Shown here: one piece after another, positions 15,946 to 24,325 of the stretch
How the letters are laid out: each line of letters opens with the position of its first letter
How positions within the stretch are numbered: the stretch's first letter is position 1
NCBI GenBank assembly: GCA_023269935.1
Contig: JAGDXC010000011.1
Coordinates: 1-35,911, forward strand
Length of the DNA: 35,911 nucleotides
Source of the DNA: Thermocladium sp.
Lineage (GTDB): Archaea; Thermoproteota; Thermoprotei; Thermoproteales; Thermocladiaceae
Direction of reading: 5' to 3'
Program-made: the position numbers and the translations under genes
The notes under the pieces: generated by a model
Database searches by the model: none
Seen by the model: the letters and a program-made list of their open reading frames with translations, nothing else
What the model was told of the DNA's origin: nothing

Positions 15946-17583
15946 ATGAATCAAATCTATGAGGATCTCGTCCATATCTATGTCCACACGAGCAACACGA
16001 ATTCTGCGCTATATATGAGTATTTACGGCATATATCTCCATGCTGCTTTCCTATCCCTAACCCTAGGCCTACCGCTCGCGATATCTGCATGGTTGATTCA
16101 ATGGAAGAGAACGGGCGACGAGGTATTCATTAAATATGCCAAAACTGCAAGTACGGTGCTTGCCATAAATTTCTCTCTCGGCGTGGTTACTGGTACATTG
16201 GTCGAGTTTGGGCTGCTCGATATATGGCCGACCAGTATGGTATTATTCGCCGCGCCAGGTTTTCTCCCCCTTGCCTATGAGGCGACCGTGGCATTCATAG
16301 GGGAGGCGACCCTATTAATTTTATTTCTAGTTACTATAGGCAAGTGGAGCACCTATAAGAGCGTGGCAATAATGCTCATCAATTGGTTCCTTGGTTCCCT
16401 CTCGGGTTACTTCATATTGACCGTGAATGCATGGATGAATGTTCCCTGGGGAATCGGGTCAACGGCTCAAGCATTTTACCCATTTATGCCAAATTATGGT
16501 CCTCATGCAATAAACCTAACGGGCACGCTAAACTTAGCTGCGCTCCTAATGCATTACACAATTAATTCATCTGGCGCATTAGCTGTAAGCAATATAAACT
16601 TCACAACTATTGTGGGAAGATTCTTTAACAATCCATGGCTGCCCTTCCTGAACCCCGACGCCATAATCACCACAATACATACATTGCTGGCAGCATACGC
16701 CGTTGGCTTAGGCACGGTCGCCATGGCATTAGCCTATAGATACGTGAGAACTAAGAACAATGATTATATTAAATTGCTGCGGCCAATACTTTGGATCCTG
16801 GTCGTGGTTCTCTTGATTCAACCGACAATTGCCGGGCATTTCATGGGCGACACAGTGGTTAATTACCAACCCACTAAGTTCACGGCCCTAGTATCCTTAA
16901 CTGGAGGAAATGGAGTATATGGCAACGAGTTCCATGATCCCATTGAGGCGCTTTTCGCATATGGGAATCCAAGCCATCCAATTTATGGATTTCAACATTA
17001 CATGAATCAATGCAATTCCCTAGGTAATGAAACATTCGGCGAGCTATATGAATCCCTCGATCCATCCATGCTCAATTATGTGAAGCCATTCGCCAATGTC
17101 ACGCTTCTTCAGAATTGTAGAGAGGCTGTGGAATCCATTGAATCAATTGCGCCAATCATTAGCGGCTTCTATTACGTAATGATAGGAGCCGGCATAGTGG
17201 CAGGCCTCGCTGCCATACTCACGCTCTTCTCATTCTTGTGGCGTGTACCCACATTAAGCAGGATAAGCGATGCAATAAATAATGCGATAGCCAAGTTGGT
17301 TACGAAAGATGTTCTCCCGCTTCTGGTGTTCATAATGGCTATTGCCGCTGACCTAGCCTCAATAAGTGGCTGGGCAGCGAGGGAGATTGGAAGACAGCCA
17401 TGGACCATTTATGGATTAGTCACCACAAATGAGGTAGTTACTCCCATACAAATCACCCCATTATTTGAAGTAATTGTATATGCCATTTTTACTGCAGTAG
17501 CTATTGGGGGCGCCGTGGCTATGTACTACGCAGCAACTAGGCCAGAATTACTTGATAGAATAAGGGGGGCAATCGGTGATTAG
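15946..17583 (+). CDS. cydA: Cytochrome bd-type oxygen reductase subunit I (CydA)
   Basis: This membrane protein (545 residues, about nine helices) is the quinol-oxidising, heme-bearing subunit of a bd-type oxidase. Matched to E. coli CydA by eye, His32 (YLHAAFLSLTLG) equals the heme ligand His19, Glu112 and Glu120 in YEATVAFIGEATLL equal Glu99 and Glu107, TIHTLLAAYAVG holds the His186 equivalent, and YYVMIGAG the Met393 equivalent. The Q-loop flanks MGDTVVNYQPTK and GRQPWTIYGLVTT are conserved. A GTG at 15904 extends the frame, but TTTTAATTAA near 15910-15919 is placed as TATA for the ATG at 15946. The following gene, two bases after the stop, is a second CydA-like subunit instead of CydB. 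Confidence 0.88.
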   Translation: MNQIYEDLVHIYVHTSNTNSALYMSIYGIYLHAAFLSLTLGLPLAISAWLIQWKRTGDEVFIKYAKTASTVLAINFSLGVVTGTLVEFGLLDIWPTSMVLFAAPGFLPLAYEATVAFIGEATLLILFLVTIGKWSTYKSVAIMLINWFLGSLSGYFILTVNAWMNVPWGIGSTAQAFYPFMPNYGPHAINLTGTLNLAALLMHYTINSSGALAVSNINFTTIVGRFFNNPWLPFLNPDAIITTIHTLLAAYAVGLGTVAMALAYRYVRTKNNDYIKLLRPILWILVVVLLIQPTIAGHFMGDTVVNYQPTKFTALVSLTGGNGVYGNEFHDPIEALFAYGNPSHPIYGFQHYMNQCNSLGNETFGELYESLDPSMLNYVKPFANVTLLQNCREAVESIESIAPIISGFYYVMIGAGIVAGLAAILTLFSFLWRVPTLSRISDAINNAIAKLVTKDVLPLLVFIMAIAADLASISGWAAREIGRQPWTIYGLVTTNEVVTPIQITPLFEVIVYAIFTAVAIGGAVAMYYAATRPELLDRIRGAIGD

Positions 17584-17585
17584 TT

Positions 17586-18695
17586 ATGGGCATGGTTCTC
17601 TTTTCATTCATGGTTCTCGGCTTCGTATTGCTGGTGCATTTGGTATTCGTTAATGTGATAATTGGTGCAGCGGCAATAACCGTGATAGTGAGGTACGTGG
17701 CTTACAGGAGAGGGAACCCTGGGTTAGAGCTACTTTCCCGGAAAGTATTCAAGATACTGGTTATTTCAGACCTATTTGGAGGCGTTTGGGGGACAATATT
17801 GACCGTGCTAATGGCCGGTCTCTATCCCAGCATGACAGCCATATTCATGAATGCATATTTCTACCCAGTTGCCATAGCCTTGACCGGCATAATGATCAGC
17901 ATACCGTTAATAGCTATATATTGGCACTTATGGGGACGAATCGATCCACGGTGGCATAGTTTCCTTGGCTTGCCGCTTCTAGTCTCGGTTCTCCTGGTCC
18001 CAATTGGATTTAGGTACTTCTTTGCAGGAATGGCATACTCACCCCTTGATACAGCTAATTCATCCCCACTCATGAATCCCCTTTACCCACCGCTGATTCT
18101 CCACACGTTAATAGGCGCAGTGGATATTGGAGCATTCGTGGTGGCAGCTATATTGGCTACCAGGGAGAACCTTGATCGGCAGGGCATCAAGATATCTTTA
18201 GGAATCGGACTCGCGCTTCTTCCAGCGCAGGCAGCGGCTGGCGGATATTACTATGCAATGCTGGCCCATTACTCGCCCTATGTTGCAGGAAACATAGGGG
18301 GCCCACTCCTGGGCTACTCTGATTCGTCGGTGCTAGTTTATCCCGCCTTCTATGTTGGGATCGCGTTAGCCATAATTCTCGGCGCCTTGGCTACTTACGC
18401 GCTGTACTTATCGATGAGGGATCAATTGCCTAGGCGGCTCATTATGTTTCTCGGCGTTTTGTCCGAGATCGTTATGCTGATAATGGAGTATGCCAATGAT
18501 ATGGCTAGGTATCCATACATATTTGTGGAGGGCATGGGTGGAGTAAGCGCTGCAGGCATGCTTGATGAGTTGATGTCCCTTCCATTGGCGGCGATCTATA
18601 CAATGCTTTTCTCGGCGATTTTCTTCGCTGCTATATTTAGTGTGGCGTTTTACTATGCAATACTGCGGAGATTCATTCCGGAGACCGAGGATTAA
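17586..18695 (+). CDS. Second, degenerate CydA-like subunit (CydA')
   Basis: This 369-residue membrane protein has about nine helices. It is not CydB-like. Instead its first 200 residues follow CydA helix by helix: HLVFVNVIIGAAA (His ligand helix), FGGVWGTILTVLM, FYPVAIALTGIMISIP and LHTLIGAVDIGAF (second His helix). In the third block both glutamates conserved in CydA (E. coli Glu99 and Glu107) are replaced, by my alignment, so it probably lacks the oxygen-reducing di-heme site. This matches the archaeal CydAA' arrangement, in which a duplicated, diverged CydA replaces CydB. The start follows the cydA stop by two bases, so the pair is co-translated. Its exact cofactor content is unknown. Confidence 0.75.
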   Translation: MGMVLFSFMVLGFVLLVHLVFVNVIIGAAAITVIVRYVAYRRGNPGLELLSRKVFKILVISDLFGGVWGTILTVLMAGLYPSMTAIFMNAYFYPVAIALTGIMISIPLIAIYWHLWGRIDPRWHSFLGLPLLVSVLLVPIGFRYFFAGMAYSPLDTANSSPLMNPLYPPLILHTLIGAVDIGAFVVAAILATRENLDRQGIKISLGIGLALLPAQAAAGGYYYAMLAHYSPYVAGNIGGPLLGYSDSSVLVYPAFYVGIALAIILGALATYALYLSMRDQLPRRLIMFLGVLSEIVMLIMEYANDMARYPYIFVEGMGGVSAAGMLDELMSLPLAAIYTMLFSAIFFAAIFSVAFYYAILRRFIPETED

Positions 18696-18760
18696 TCCAT
18701 GGCTCATTTTTGTAATCAGTTGTTTAAATAATTATAATAAAAATTTATTAATATCCACAA

Positions 18761-18770
18761 TTTTTATATA
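18761..18770 (+). promoter_or_regulatory. TATA box of the anchored nucleosidase gene
   Basis: TTTTTATATA is centred 27-28 bases before the ATG at 18795. The preceding 18706-18760 is T- and A-rich and probably also holds the terminator of the cydA operon. Confidence 0.5.
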
Positions 18771-18794
18771 TGGGATTTTATTATAATTATTTAT

Positions 18795-20120
18795 ATGAAA
18801 AACGAAAAAGCCGGAGGTGTGACTCCTCAAAAAATCGCAATAATAGTGCTGGCCCTGGCCGTTGTTGCAGCCATCATAGTGGCGGCACAGGAATATGAAA
18901 TATCTAATGCATACAGTAAGACCATTGAATCGCTTGAATTAAATGGATTAAGCATTAAATCAATAAATGGCACCGAACTCCCACTAAGCACAGCCCTATC
19001 ACTCATCACGGTACCCCGCATAGGAATAGTGACGCCCATGGCAATGGAGGAGGCACCCATACTTGCCGCAATGAAAGTTCAAGCGGTGGCCTACATAGAT
19101 GGCTATACATTCTACTTGGGATCAATAAATGGCCGACCCGTGGTACTGGTTAGGAGCGGTGAGAAGGAGTATGCAGCCGAGCTAGCAACCTACTTAATGG
19201 ATACTCACTTCCACGTAATAGCAGCCATACTTAGCGGAACAGCTGGGTCAAGGAATCCAAATGTTAGGGTTGGGGACGTCGTTATCGGGGCATTCGTGGT
19301 CGATAAATCATCAATACATTACCATAATAGGGGATTCCAAAGCGATTACACCGGTGTCGAGATGGTGCTGAACAATGCATCAATGATAAGCAAGTCGCTA
19401 ATAACCACCTACGGCGAGGAGGGGCCAACGCCCCAGAACGCCTCCATGTATGGATATGGACCCGGCACCCCAAGTCCCAATTACGTTTATGTAGCCATAC
19501 TGCCGGCCTCGCTAGGATTAGTGCAAACAGCGGAGGCGGCGGCTAATATGCTTGGAAATACATCGCTAATCGACGTAACTGGGCTAAACGTGACCGGCTC
19601 CATACCGGCCAGGTTAATAGTTGGGGTAATAGGATCGGCTAATCAATGGACTGAGCCTCTTTCCTGGATGGAGGCCCAGAACGCTCTTTACGAAACCGAT
19701 GCAGGGGAGAACGAGGGCTTTGGATTCGCATATGCCAATGCACAACTAGGCATTCCCTGGGTTATAATCAGGGGAATATCCGATACGCCCTGGTACCCAT
19801 CCACTTATCACGGTGTACTAGCCGCGGATAGAGCAGCACTGGTTACGATATATGTGGTCACTCACTTCACTGAGCTTAATCTTTACAACACCACATCGTT
19901 CAGCGACTTGTCGCCTCTCTCCAATGCTGCAATGCATGGATACATAGTTGCCAATAGGGCCTACTATAATGTGACTCCCGTCACTGAGATCCAATACACT
20001 GCGATTAATGGATCCCAGGTAACAATAAATAGTTCACAGAGCGAGTATTCTTATCCGCAGGGAATAGCCATTGGATACAATGCTAGTTCTAACCAATTAA
20101 TCTATTTAGCCCCCTCATAA
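18795..20120 (+). CDS. Membrane-anchored extracytoplasmic nucleosidase of the MTA/SAH nucleosidase fold
   Basis: The 441-residue protein begins with a short charged segment and one membrane helix (IAIIVLALAVVAAIIVAA, residues 14-31), then a large domain facing outside. That domain has the purine nucleoside phosphorylase / MTA-SAH nucleosidase pattern: GIVTPMAMEEAPIL (start of fold), ILSGTAGSRNPNVRVGDVVIG (loop equivalent to TGVAGGLxxxxxVGDVV), DAGENEGFGFAYANAQLGIP (substrate Glu region) and WVIIRGISDTPW, with the Asp at the catalytic position. Insertions lengthen it compared with the usual 230 residues. It presumably cleaves nucleosides outside the cell for salvage. A TATA box gives a leaderless ATG. 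Family members are normally cytoplasmic, so the anchor is unusual. Confidence 0.75.
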   Translation: MKNEKAGGVTPQKIAIIVLALAVVAAIIVAAQEYEISNAYSKTIESLELNGLSIKSINGTELPLSTALSLITVPRIGIVTPMAMEEAPILAAMKVQAVAYIDGYTFYLGSINGRPVVLVRSGEKEYAAELATYLMDTHFHVIAAILSGTAGSRNPNVRVGDVVIGAFVVDKSSIHYHNRGFQSDYTGVEMVLNNASMISKSLITTYGEEGPTPQNASMYGYGPGTPSPNYVYVAILPASLGLVQTAEAAANMLGNTSLIDVTGLNVTGSIPARLIVGVIGSANQWTEPLSWMEAQNALYETDAGENEGFGFAYANAQLGIPWVIIRGISDTPWYPSTYHGVLAADRAALVTIYVVTHFTELNLYNTTSFSDLSPLSNAAMHGYIVANRAYYNVTPVTEIQYTAINGSQVTINSSQSEYSYPQGIAIGYNASSNQLIYLAPS

Positions 20121-20222
20121 TAACTCGCCCTTGGGCAATGGAGAGGGCCTAAAAACCATTATATTATTGATTCTTAACCTCTTTGAAGTTAATACTTTAA
20201 AGTTTCTCTGGGAATCAGTGGC

Positions 20223-21215
20223 GTGAGGGCAGTAATAGTTAATGGAAAGATGAATTACTCGATAATTGACGTTAAGGAGCCATCGGCGACTCCAGGCCGC
20301 GTGGTTATGTCCGTGACATATGCCTCCCTTTGTTATAGGGATTTATTGGAATTGATGGGATACTATCCTAGAATGCGGTTCCCAGTTGTCCTCGGCCATG
20401 AGGCGGTGGGCGTAATAGCTGAATCAATGGATCCTAGATATAAGGCCGGCGATAGGGTGGTCCCAATGCTTTATGAACCCGACGGAACATGCGATATGTG
20501 CCTAAAGGGAGAGGAAGTGTATTGCAGAGCCAGGAGAAGCTACGGCGAGGACGTTGATGGCTTCTTCGCAGAGAAGGCAAGCATATCTGGGAATGCCCTA
20601 GTGAAGGTCCCACCATGGATCAGCGATGAATTGGCCGTTCTAACTCCTTGCGTGCTGGCCATGATTCACAAGGGATTGAGGAGGGCCTCGCTGATTCCCG
20701 GGGAATCCGTGCTAGTGACGGGGGCGGGGGGCGGGGTCGGCATTCATGCGGTTCAATTGGCGAAGGCAATGGGGGCCAAAGTCATTGCGGTGACTAATCA
20801 CGAGGATAAAGCCAGGGAATTACGGCGATTCGCGGATGACGTGATCGTTGGATCTAAGTTCAGCGATGAAGTCAAGAAGAGGATGGGCGAGGTTGATGTA
20901 GTGGTTGAAAACGTGGGGACGCCGACCCTGGGAGAATCAATGAGAAGCCTTAGAATGGGGGGCAGATTAGTGTTGATAGGGAATGTTAATCCAGATGAAG
21001 CCTATGAGTTCAAATTAGGCTACGCCATAATGAAGGACATATCAATAATAGGTAATGTGGCTGCCCATAGGGAGGATATCTGGAGAACCTTTGAATTAAT
21101 GAGAATCCACGCTGTAGAGCCTGTCGTGTCCAAGTATGGATTGGAGGACTTTGGAAAGGCGTTGGATGATTTGAGAAGCGGCAGAAAGATTGGGAAAATA
21201 TTGCTGAAGCCCTAG
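20223..21215 (+). CDS. Zinc-type medium-chain dehydrogenase, acryloyl-CoA-reductase-like
   Basis: This 330-residue MDR-family protein has the zinc alcohol dehydrogenase layout: CYRDLLELMGYYPRMRFPVV, LGHEAVG (catalytic region), PDGTCDMCLKGEEVYC (three of the usual four structural-zinc cysteines) and VTGAGGGVGIHAVQLAKA (NADPH-binding Rossmann motif). CYRDLL, YYPRM, DGFFAE, VGTPTL and IGNV agree, as I remember them, with acryloyl-CoA reductases of Sulfolobales, which reduce acryloyl-CoA to propionyl-CoA in the 3-hydroxypropionate/4-hydroxybutyrate cycle. A different enoyl or alcohol substrate is possible. It starts at GTG with a TATA box (TACTTTAAAG, 20193-20202) at leaderless spacing. The next gene begins one base after the stop codon. 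Confidence 0.75.
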   Translation: MRAVIVNGKMNYSIIDVKEPSATPGRVVMSVTYASLCYRDLLELMGYYPRMRFPVVLGHEAVGVIAESMDPRYKAGDRVVPMLYEPDGTCDMCLKGEEVYCRARRSYGEDVDGFFAEKASISGNALVKVPPWISDELAVLTPCVLAMIHKGLRRASLIPGESVLVTGAGGGVGIHAVQLAKAMGAKVIAVTNHEDKARELRRFADDVIVGSKFSDEVKKRMGEVDVVVENVGTPTLGESMRSLRMGGRLVLIGNVNPDEAYEFKLGYAIMKDISIIGNVAAHREDIWRTFELMRIHAVEPVVSKYGLEDFGKALDDLRSGRKIGKILLKP

Positions 21216-21216
21216 G

Positions 21217-21978
21217 GTGAATCAATTGAAGAAGGGCCTAGGCCCCGCCTCATCTATATCGCGCACATTGAATCTGGTCTCGTTCCTATTGCTTCCATTA
21301 ACTATGAGGGAGGCGGGCCTACCCATGATTTCCGCCTTAATCCCATTGATTCCCTACTATGTGGGCATTGTCATTATGCAGGGAGTACGGTTGAGGTCGC
21401 CTCACTATGTTGGGCCATTGATCAACATAACGTGGTCATGGGTATACGTGGCCATCTTCATCATAATGTATATGGGCGCATCGAAGTGGTTGATTCTGGT
21501 TCCAACGATTTTTGCCGGTCTCCTAATGGGGATCGGGGACTCCGCTTACTTATCGCTCCGGACCTGGGAATCAGCATCATTAATGGCTTCTTCATCATCA
21601 ATTGCATTCCTGATGCTACGAAGTTACTGGCTGCCATTATCCATATCAATTGCATCATATGTGGCCGCCATAATTAGCGCAGTATTGATGAGGGGAAGTG
21701 AGGCACCTAGGCAGAAGCGCATAGGGGTCTCCCTTATTGACTCAATGGGGCTGGGCCTATCGCTTGGAGCAGGCATGGTGCTTTTCACAGGTCAACCAAC
21801 TCTCTATGTTGCGGCTATAGCGTCTCCCCTAGTCCTCAGGAGGCGTGTAATTGCCTTGATCTTAGTTGCGGCGTCGATCGTTGCCTATATGTTCTCCCAA
21901 GCATTAATAGGCGCTGCATTGGGCGGCGTGGCGGCTTGGGCATATAGTGGATGGGTTAATATCCGAAACCCTAGTTAA
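21217..21978 (+). CDS. Integral membrane protein, unknown function
   Basis: This 253-residue protein is hydrophobic throughout, with about seven or eight predicted membrane helices and short basic loops. I see no motif of a known transporter. It starts at GTG one base after the stop of the dehydrogenase gene, so the two are almost certainly co-transcribed and perhaps coupled. A functional relation between the two is plausible but not shown by sequence. Confidence 0.65.
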   Translation: MNQLKKGLGPASSISRTLNLVSFLLLPLTMREAGLPMISALIPLIPYYVGIVIMQGVRLRSPHYVGPLINITWSWVYVAIFIIMYMGASKWLILVPTIFAGLLMGIGDSAYLSLRTWESASLMASSSSIAFLMLRSYWLPLSISIASYVAAIISAVLMRGSEAPRQKRIGVSLIDSMGLGLSLGAGMVLFTGQPTLYVAAIASPLVLRRRVIALILVAASIVAYMFSQALIGAALGGVAAWAYSGWVNIRNPS

Positions 21979-22256
21979 GATCAATTGGGGCATTACTATG
22001 GGGAGCAATTCTTCGTATGGAATGTCCTAGGAGTCCCATGAATCAGCATCACCCTTATGTCCTAGAACCCTCGCCACTCATGGCGGGGAGCCGTCAGCCA
22101 TATCTCGGTCTTGTCAATCCCATATGGTAAATGGATCCATATCTCAACGGCTTGAGTCAAGTAATTCCATCCCACTAAGGTAGAAGAGCTTCAAGGACTC
22201 TGCTCGAGATTATTCTCTAATAAGGATGAGGTAGTTTAGGTGCTGGATTCGCAGTG

Positions 22257-22727
22257 CTAGATGGTATATGTTTGTTGTTGTTTGCGTTCAGGTTGTTCCC
22301 TAGCCGTCTTGACTTTATCCCTTATTTTCTCGAATTTCTTTCCTATCAAGACTATTTTTATGTTATCCATGGTGACTGACCTATTTGCTAGGTTGATTGT
22401 GTATTGTTTAAGCATTAATGCGCCGCCGTACATGTCTATTATGTATAGGGGGGAAATGATTTTAGTTGATCCCTGCTCGTATTGAACCGTGAGGGGTGGG
22501 TGATCATAGGCCTCATTTGCGTCGTTTAGGTAAATCGCTTCCACTAGCTTCATTGAGTCCTTCTCCATGAATTGCCCCACCAATATGTGCATTGGCTTCT
22601 TTATGTCCTCGCTATACTCCACCTCTATTGGTATATCGAATTTCCTATACCTACTCAATTCATCCATTAATACATTCTCTATATTATCCAAGGGCTCCAG
22701 TCTCTTCACTAGGGGTATCGATAACAT
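22257..22727 (-). CDS. Conserved-looking hypothetical protein divergent from herA
   Basis: I do not recognise this protein. The frame is open for 250 codons, but its 5' part overlaps herA and its promoter. A TATA-like TTTTATAG centred about 27 bases before the ATG at 22727 suggests a 156-residue product starting MLSIPLVKRLEPLDNIENVL. It is soluble, mixed alpha/beta, and has a basic, glutamine-rich C-terminal tail (REQPERKQQQTYTI). An alternative ATG is at 22799. Being divergent from herA-nurA it might share regulation with them; no motif supports a role in DNA repair. Confidence 0.5.
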   Translation of the reverse strand: MLSIPLVKRLEPLDNIENVLMDELSRYRKFDIPIEVEYSEDIKKPMHILVGQFMEKDSMKLVEAIYLNDANEAYDHPPLTVQYEQGSTKIISPLYIIDMYGGALMLKQYTINLANRSVTMDNIKIVLIGKKFEKIRDKVKTAREQPERKQQQTYTI

Positions 22728-22818
22728 TAATCTGATCCAGGTTCTCGGACTATAAAAGCATTCAGGTGAGCACCGATATTTTTGGAGTGCATTGCCCATA
22801 GTCAAAATATATGTCACG

Positions 22819-22828
22819 TTTATATACC
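22819..22828 (+). promoter_or_regulatory. TATA box of herA
   Basis: TTTATATACC is centred 25 bases before the herA ATG, indicating a leaderless herA-nurA transcript. Confidence 0.55.
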
Positions 22829-22847
22829 TTGATGAACACCATAAGCC

Positions 22848-24323
22848 ATGGGCATAGATTCGCTGCTTGGAAAGTGCTGCATAGAGATCGGCATAACGGT
22901 TAGCGGTGCCTCTTCCTTGGCCATTCCCATACAATTCTATAGAAAATCCGAGGATAATGCAGTGGAGGAGCAATTGGCCCTCGTCAAGGATGATTCGCTT
23001 AAGGATCAATTATTCTTCGGCGTGGTGCGCAGAATAACTAAGCTGGAGCCGCTGGTGAGGGATAGGGTTCGGAATCCCTTCGTTGATAGGCCAGAGATAA
23101 TGGATCAATCAATGCTTATGCCATTCACTAACGGCATAGTTAGGCTGTACGGCATGATAACGCCAAACGGGTTAAGCACTGAGGTGAGTCACGTGGCTAC
23201 GCCTGGCTCCAAGGTATTCCTAGTGAGGGACGGCACGGTTCTTAATGATTACTTAAAGGCCTCCGCCGGAATCAACGTAGGCAGCCATAAGTACAGTAAT
23301 TGGTCGATTAAGTTGGATCACTACTTCGTTAATTACCATATTGGGGTCTTCGGTGCAACTGGAGTCGGGAAGTCTAGACTAATAAGGGGGTTAATAGGCG
23401 AGCTGCGGAGGGTCGGGTATAAGGTGATAGTTTTCGATCATAGTGGAGTGGATTACGTTCCATTCATGAAGGATCACGTCATATCATCCAAGGAAATCAA
23501 GATAAGTCCTCCCACAATAGCCTCCGTGATAGCTAGCAAGGCGAGGCTTGGATGGCAGAGCTACGGCGAGTACATTGAGGTAGCCACAATAACGTATACA
23601 ATGCAGGATGAGGGCAAGAAAAAACAGACGCTACTCCTTGATCCACAGCCCTCTAGAGAGGTTAAGTGGAACAAGGCGGGCTTCACGAGGCACCTAGTTG
23701 AGAAGATGAGGGGAGTTGGGGCTAGGGACTCCTCCGTGGAGAAGGCTAAGCTATTCATAGAGTACTTCATTGATGATTCCTTCTTCGACGAGCTCAATAA
23801 GAGGGTTGTGGAGCCAAGCGACGTTGTTAGGAGAGCCATTGAGGGCGGCATTGCCGCTATAGATCTGAGCGCTGACACGGATTTAACGGTTAAGCAGGCG
23901 ATAATAGCGGACGTGATTGATTCGGCGTGGGAAATGGTTAAGCGGGGCAGTATTACGGTGCCGGCTAACCTGGTCTTTGTCATAGATGAGGCGCAGAATT
24001 ATGCTCCAGAAGATGAGTGGACCATATGCAAGGACTCCATTGAGACCACGGTTAGGGAGGGCAGGAAGTGGGGATTATCGCTTCTATTGGCTAGCCAAAG
24101 AATAGCTAGAGACATTAAGTCAAGCGTGCGAGCCAACTTGGGCACCGTCTTCTTCTCCAGGCTCTCAGCGCAGGCCGACTTAAAGGAGATAGGCGCATAC
24201 CTGGACATAGCTGATATAAGCGAGGCAACTCTCTCCCAGCTCGGCACTAGGGAATTCTTTGTGGCCGGTCTAATGAATCCCCTGAGGAAACCCCTTCTCC
24301 TCAAGGTGAGGGAGGTGGATTAG
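22848..24323 (+). CDS. herA: HerA-type hexameric DNA translocase
   Basis: This 491-residue ATPase is a HerA/FtsK superfamily member. The N-terminal 140 residues are the beta-barrel (HAS-barrel) region. Walker A is GATGVGKSRL near residues 168-177, and Walker B is LVFVIDEAQN with the Asp near residue 378. A central helical insertion and a C-terminal sensor/arginine-finger region (LLLASQRIARDI) follow. HerA forms a hexameric ring that pumps double-stranded DNA and drives the NurA nuclease during end resection for recombination repair. nurA follows after two bases, so the two are translated together. Mre11 and Rad50 genes are not adjacent here. Length and order of motifs are typical. Confidence 0.92.
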   Translation: MGIDSLLGKCCIEIGITVSGASSLAIPIQFYRKSEDNAVEEQLALVKDDSLKDQLFFGVVRRITKLEPLVRDRVRNPFVDRPEIMDQSMLMPFTNGIVRLYGMITPNGLSTEVSHVATPGSKVFLVRDGTVLNDYLKASAGINVGSHKYSNWSIKLDHYFVNYHIGVFGATGVGKSRLIRGLIGELRRVGYKVIVFDHSGVDYVPFMKDHVISSKEIKISPPTIASVIASKARLGWQSYGEYIEVATITYTMQDEGKKKQTLLLDPQPSREVKWNKAGFTRHLVEKMRGVGARDSSVEKAKLFIEYFIDDSFFDELNKRVVEPSDVVRRAIEGGIAAIDLSADTDLTVKQAIIADVIDSAWEMVKRGSITVPANLVFVIDEAQNYAPEDEWTICKDSIETTVREGRKWGLSLLLASQRIARDIKSSVRANLGTVFFSRLSAQADLKEIGAYLDIADISEATLSQLGTREFFVAGLMNPLRKPLLLKVREVD

Positions 24324-24325
24324 GG

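Noticed and set aside
21979..22256. Possible RNA gene or transposase tail in the spacer before 22257
   Set aside because: A CTCGCCACTCATGGCGGGGAG hairpin-like stretch is present, but the pairing is short and open frames lack motifs.
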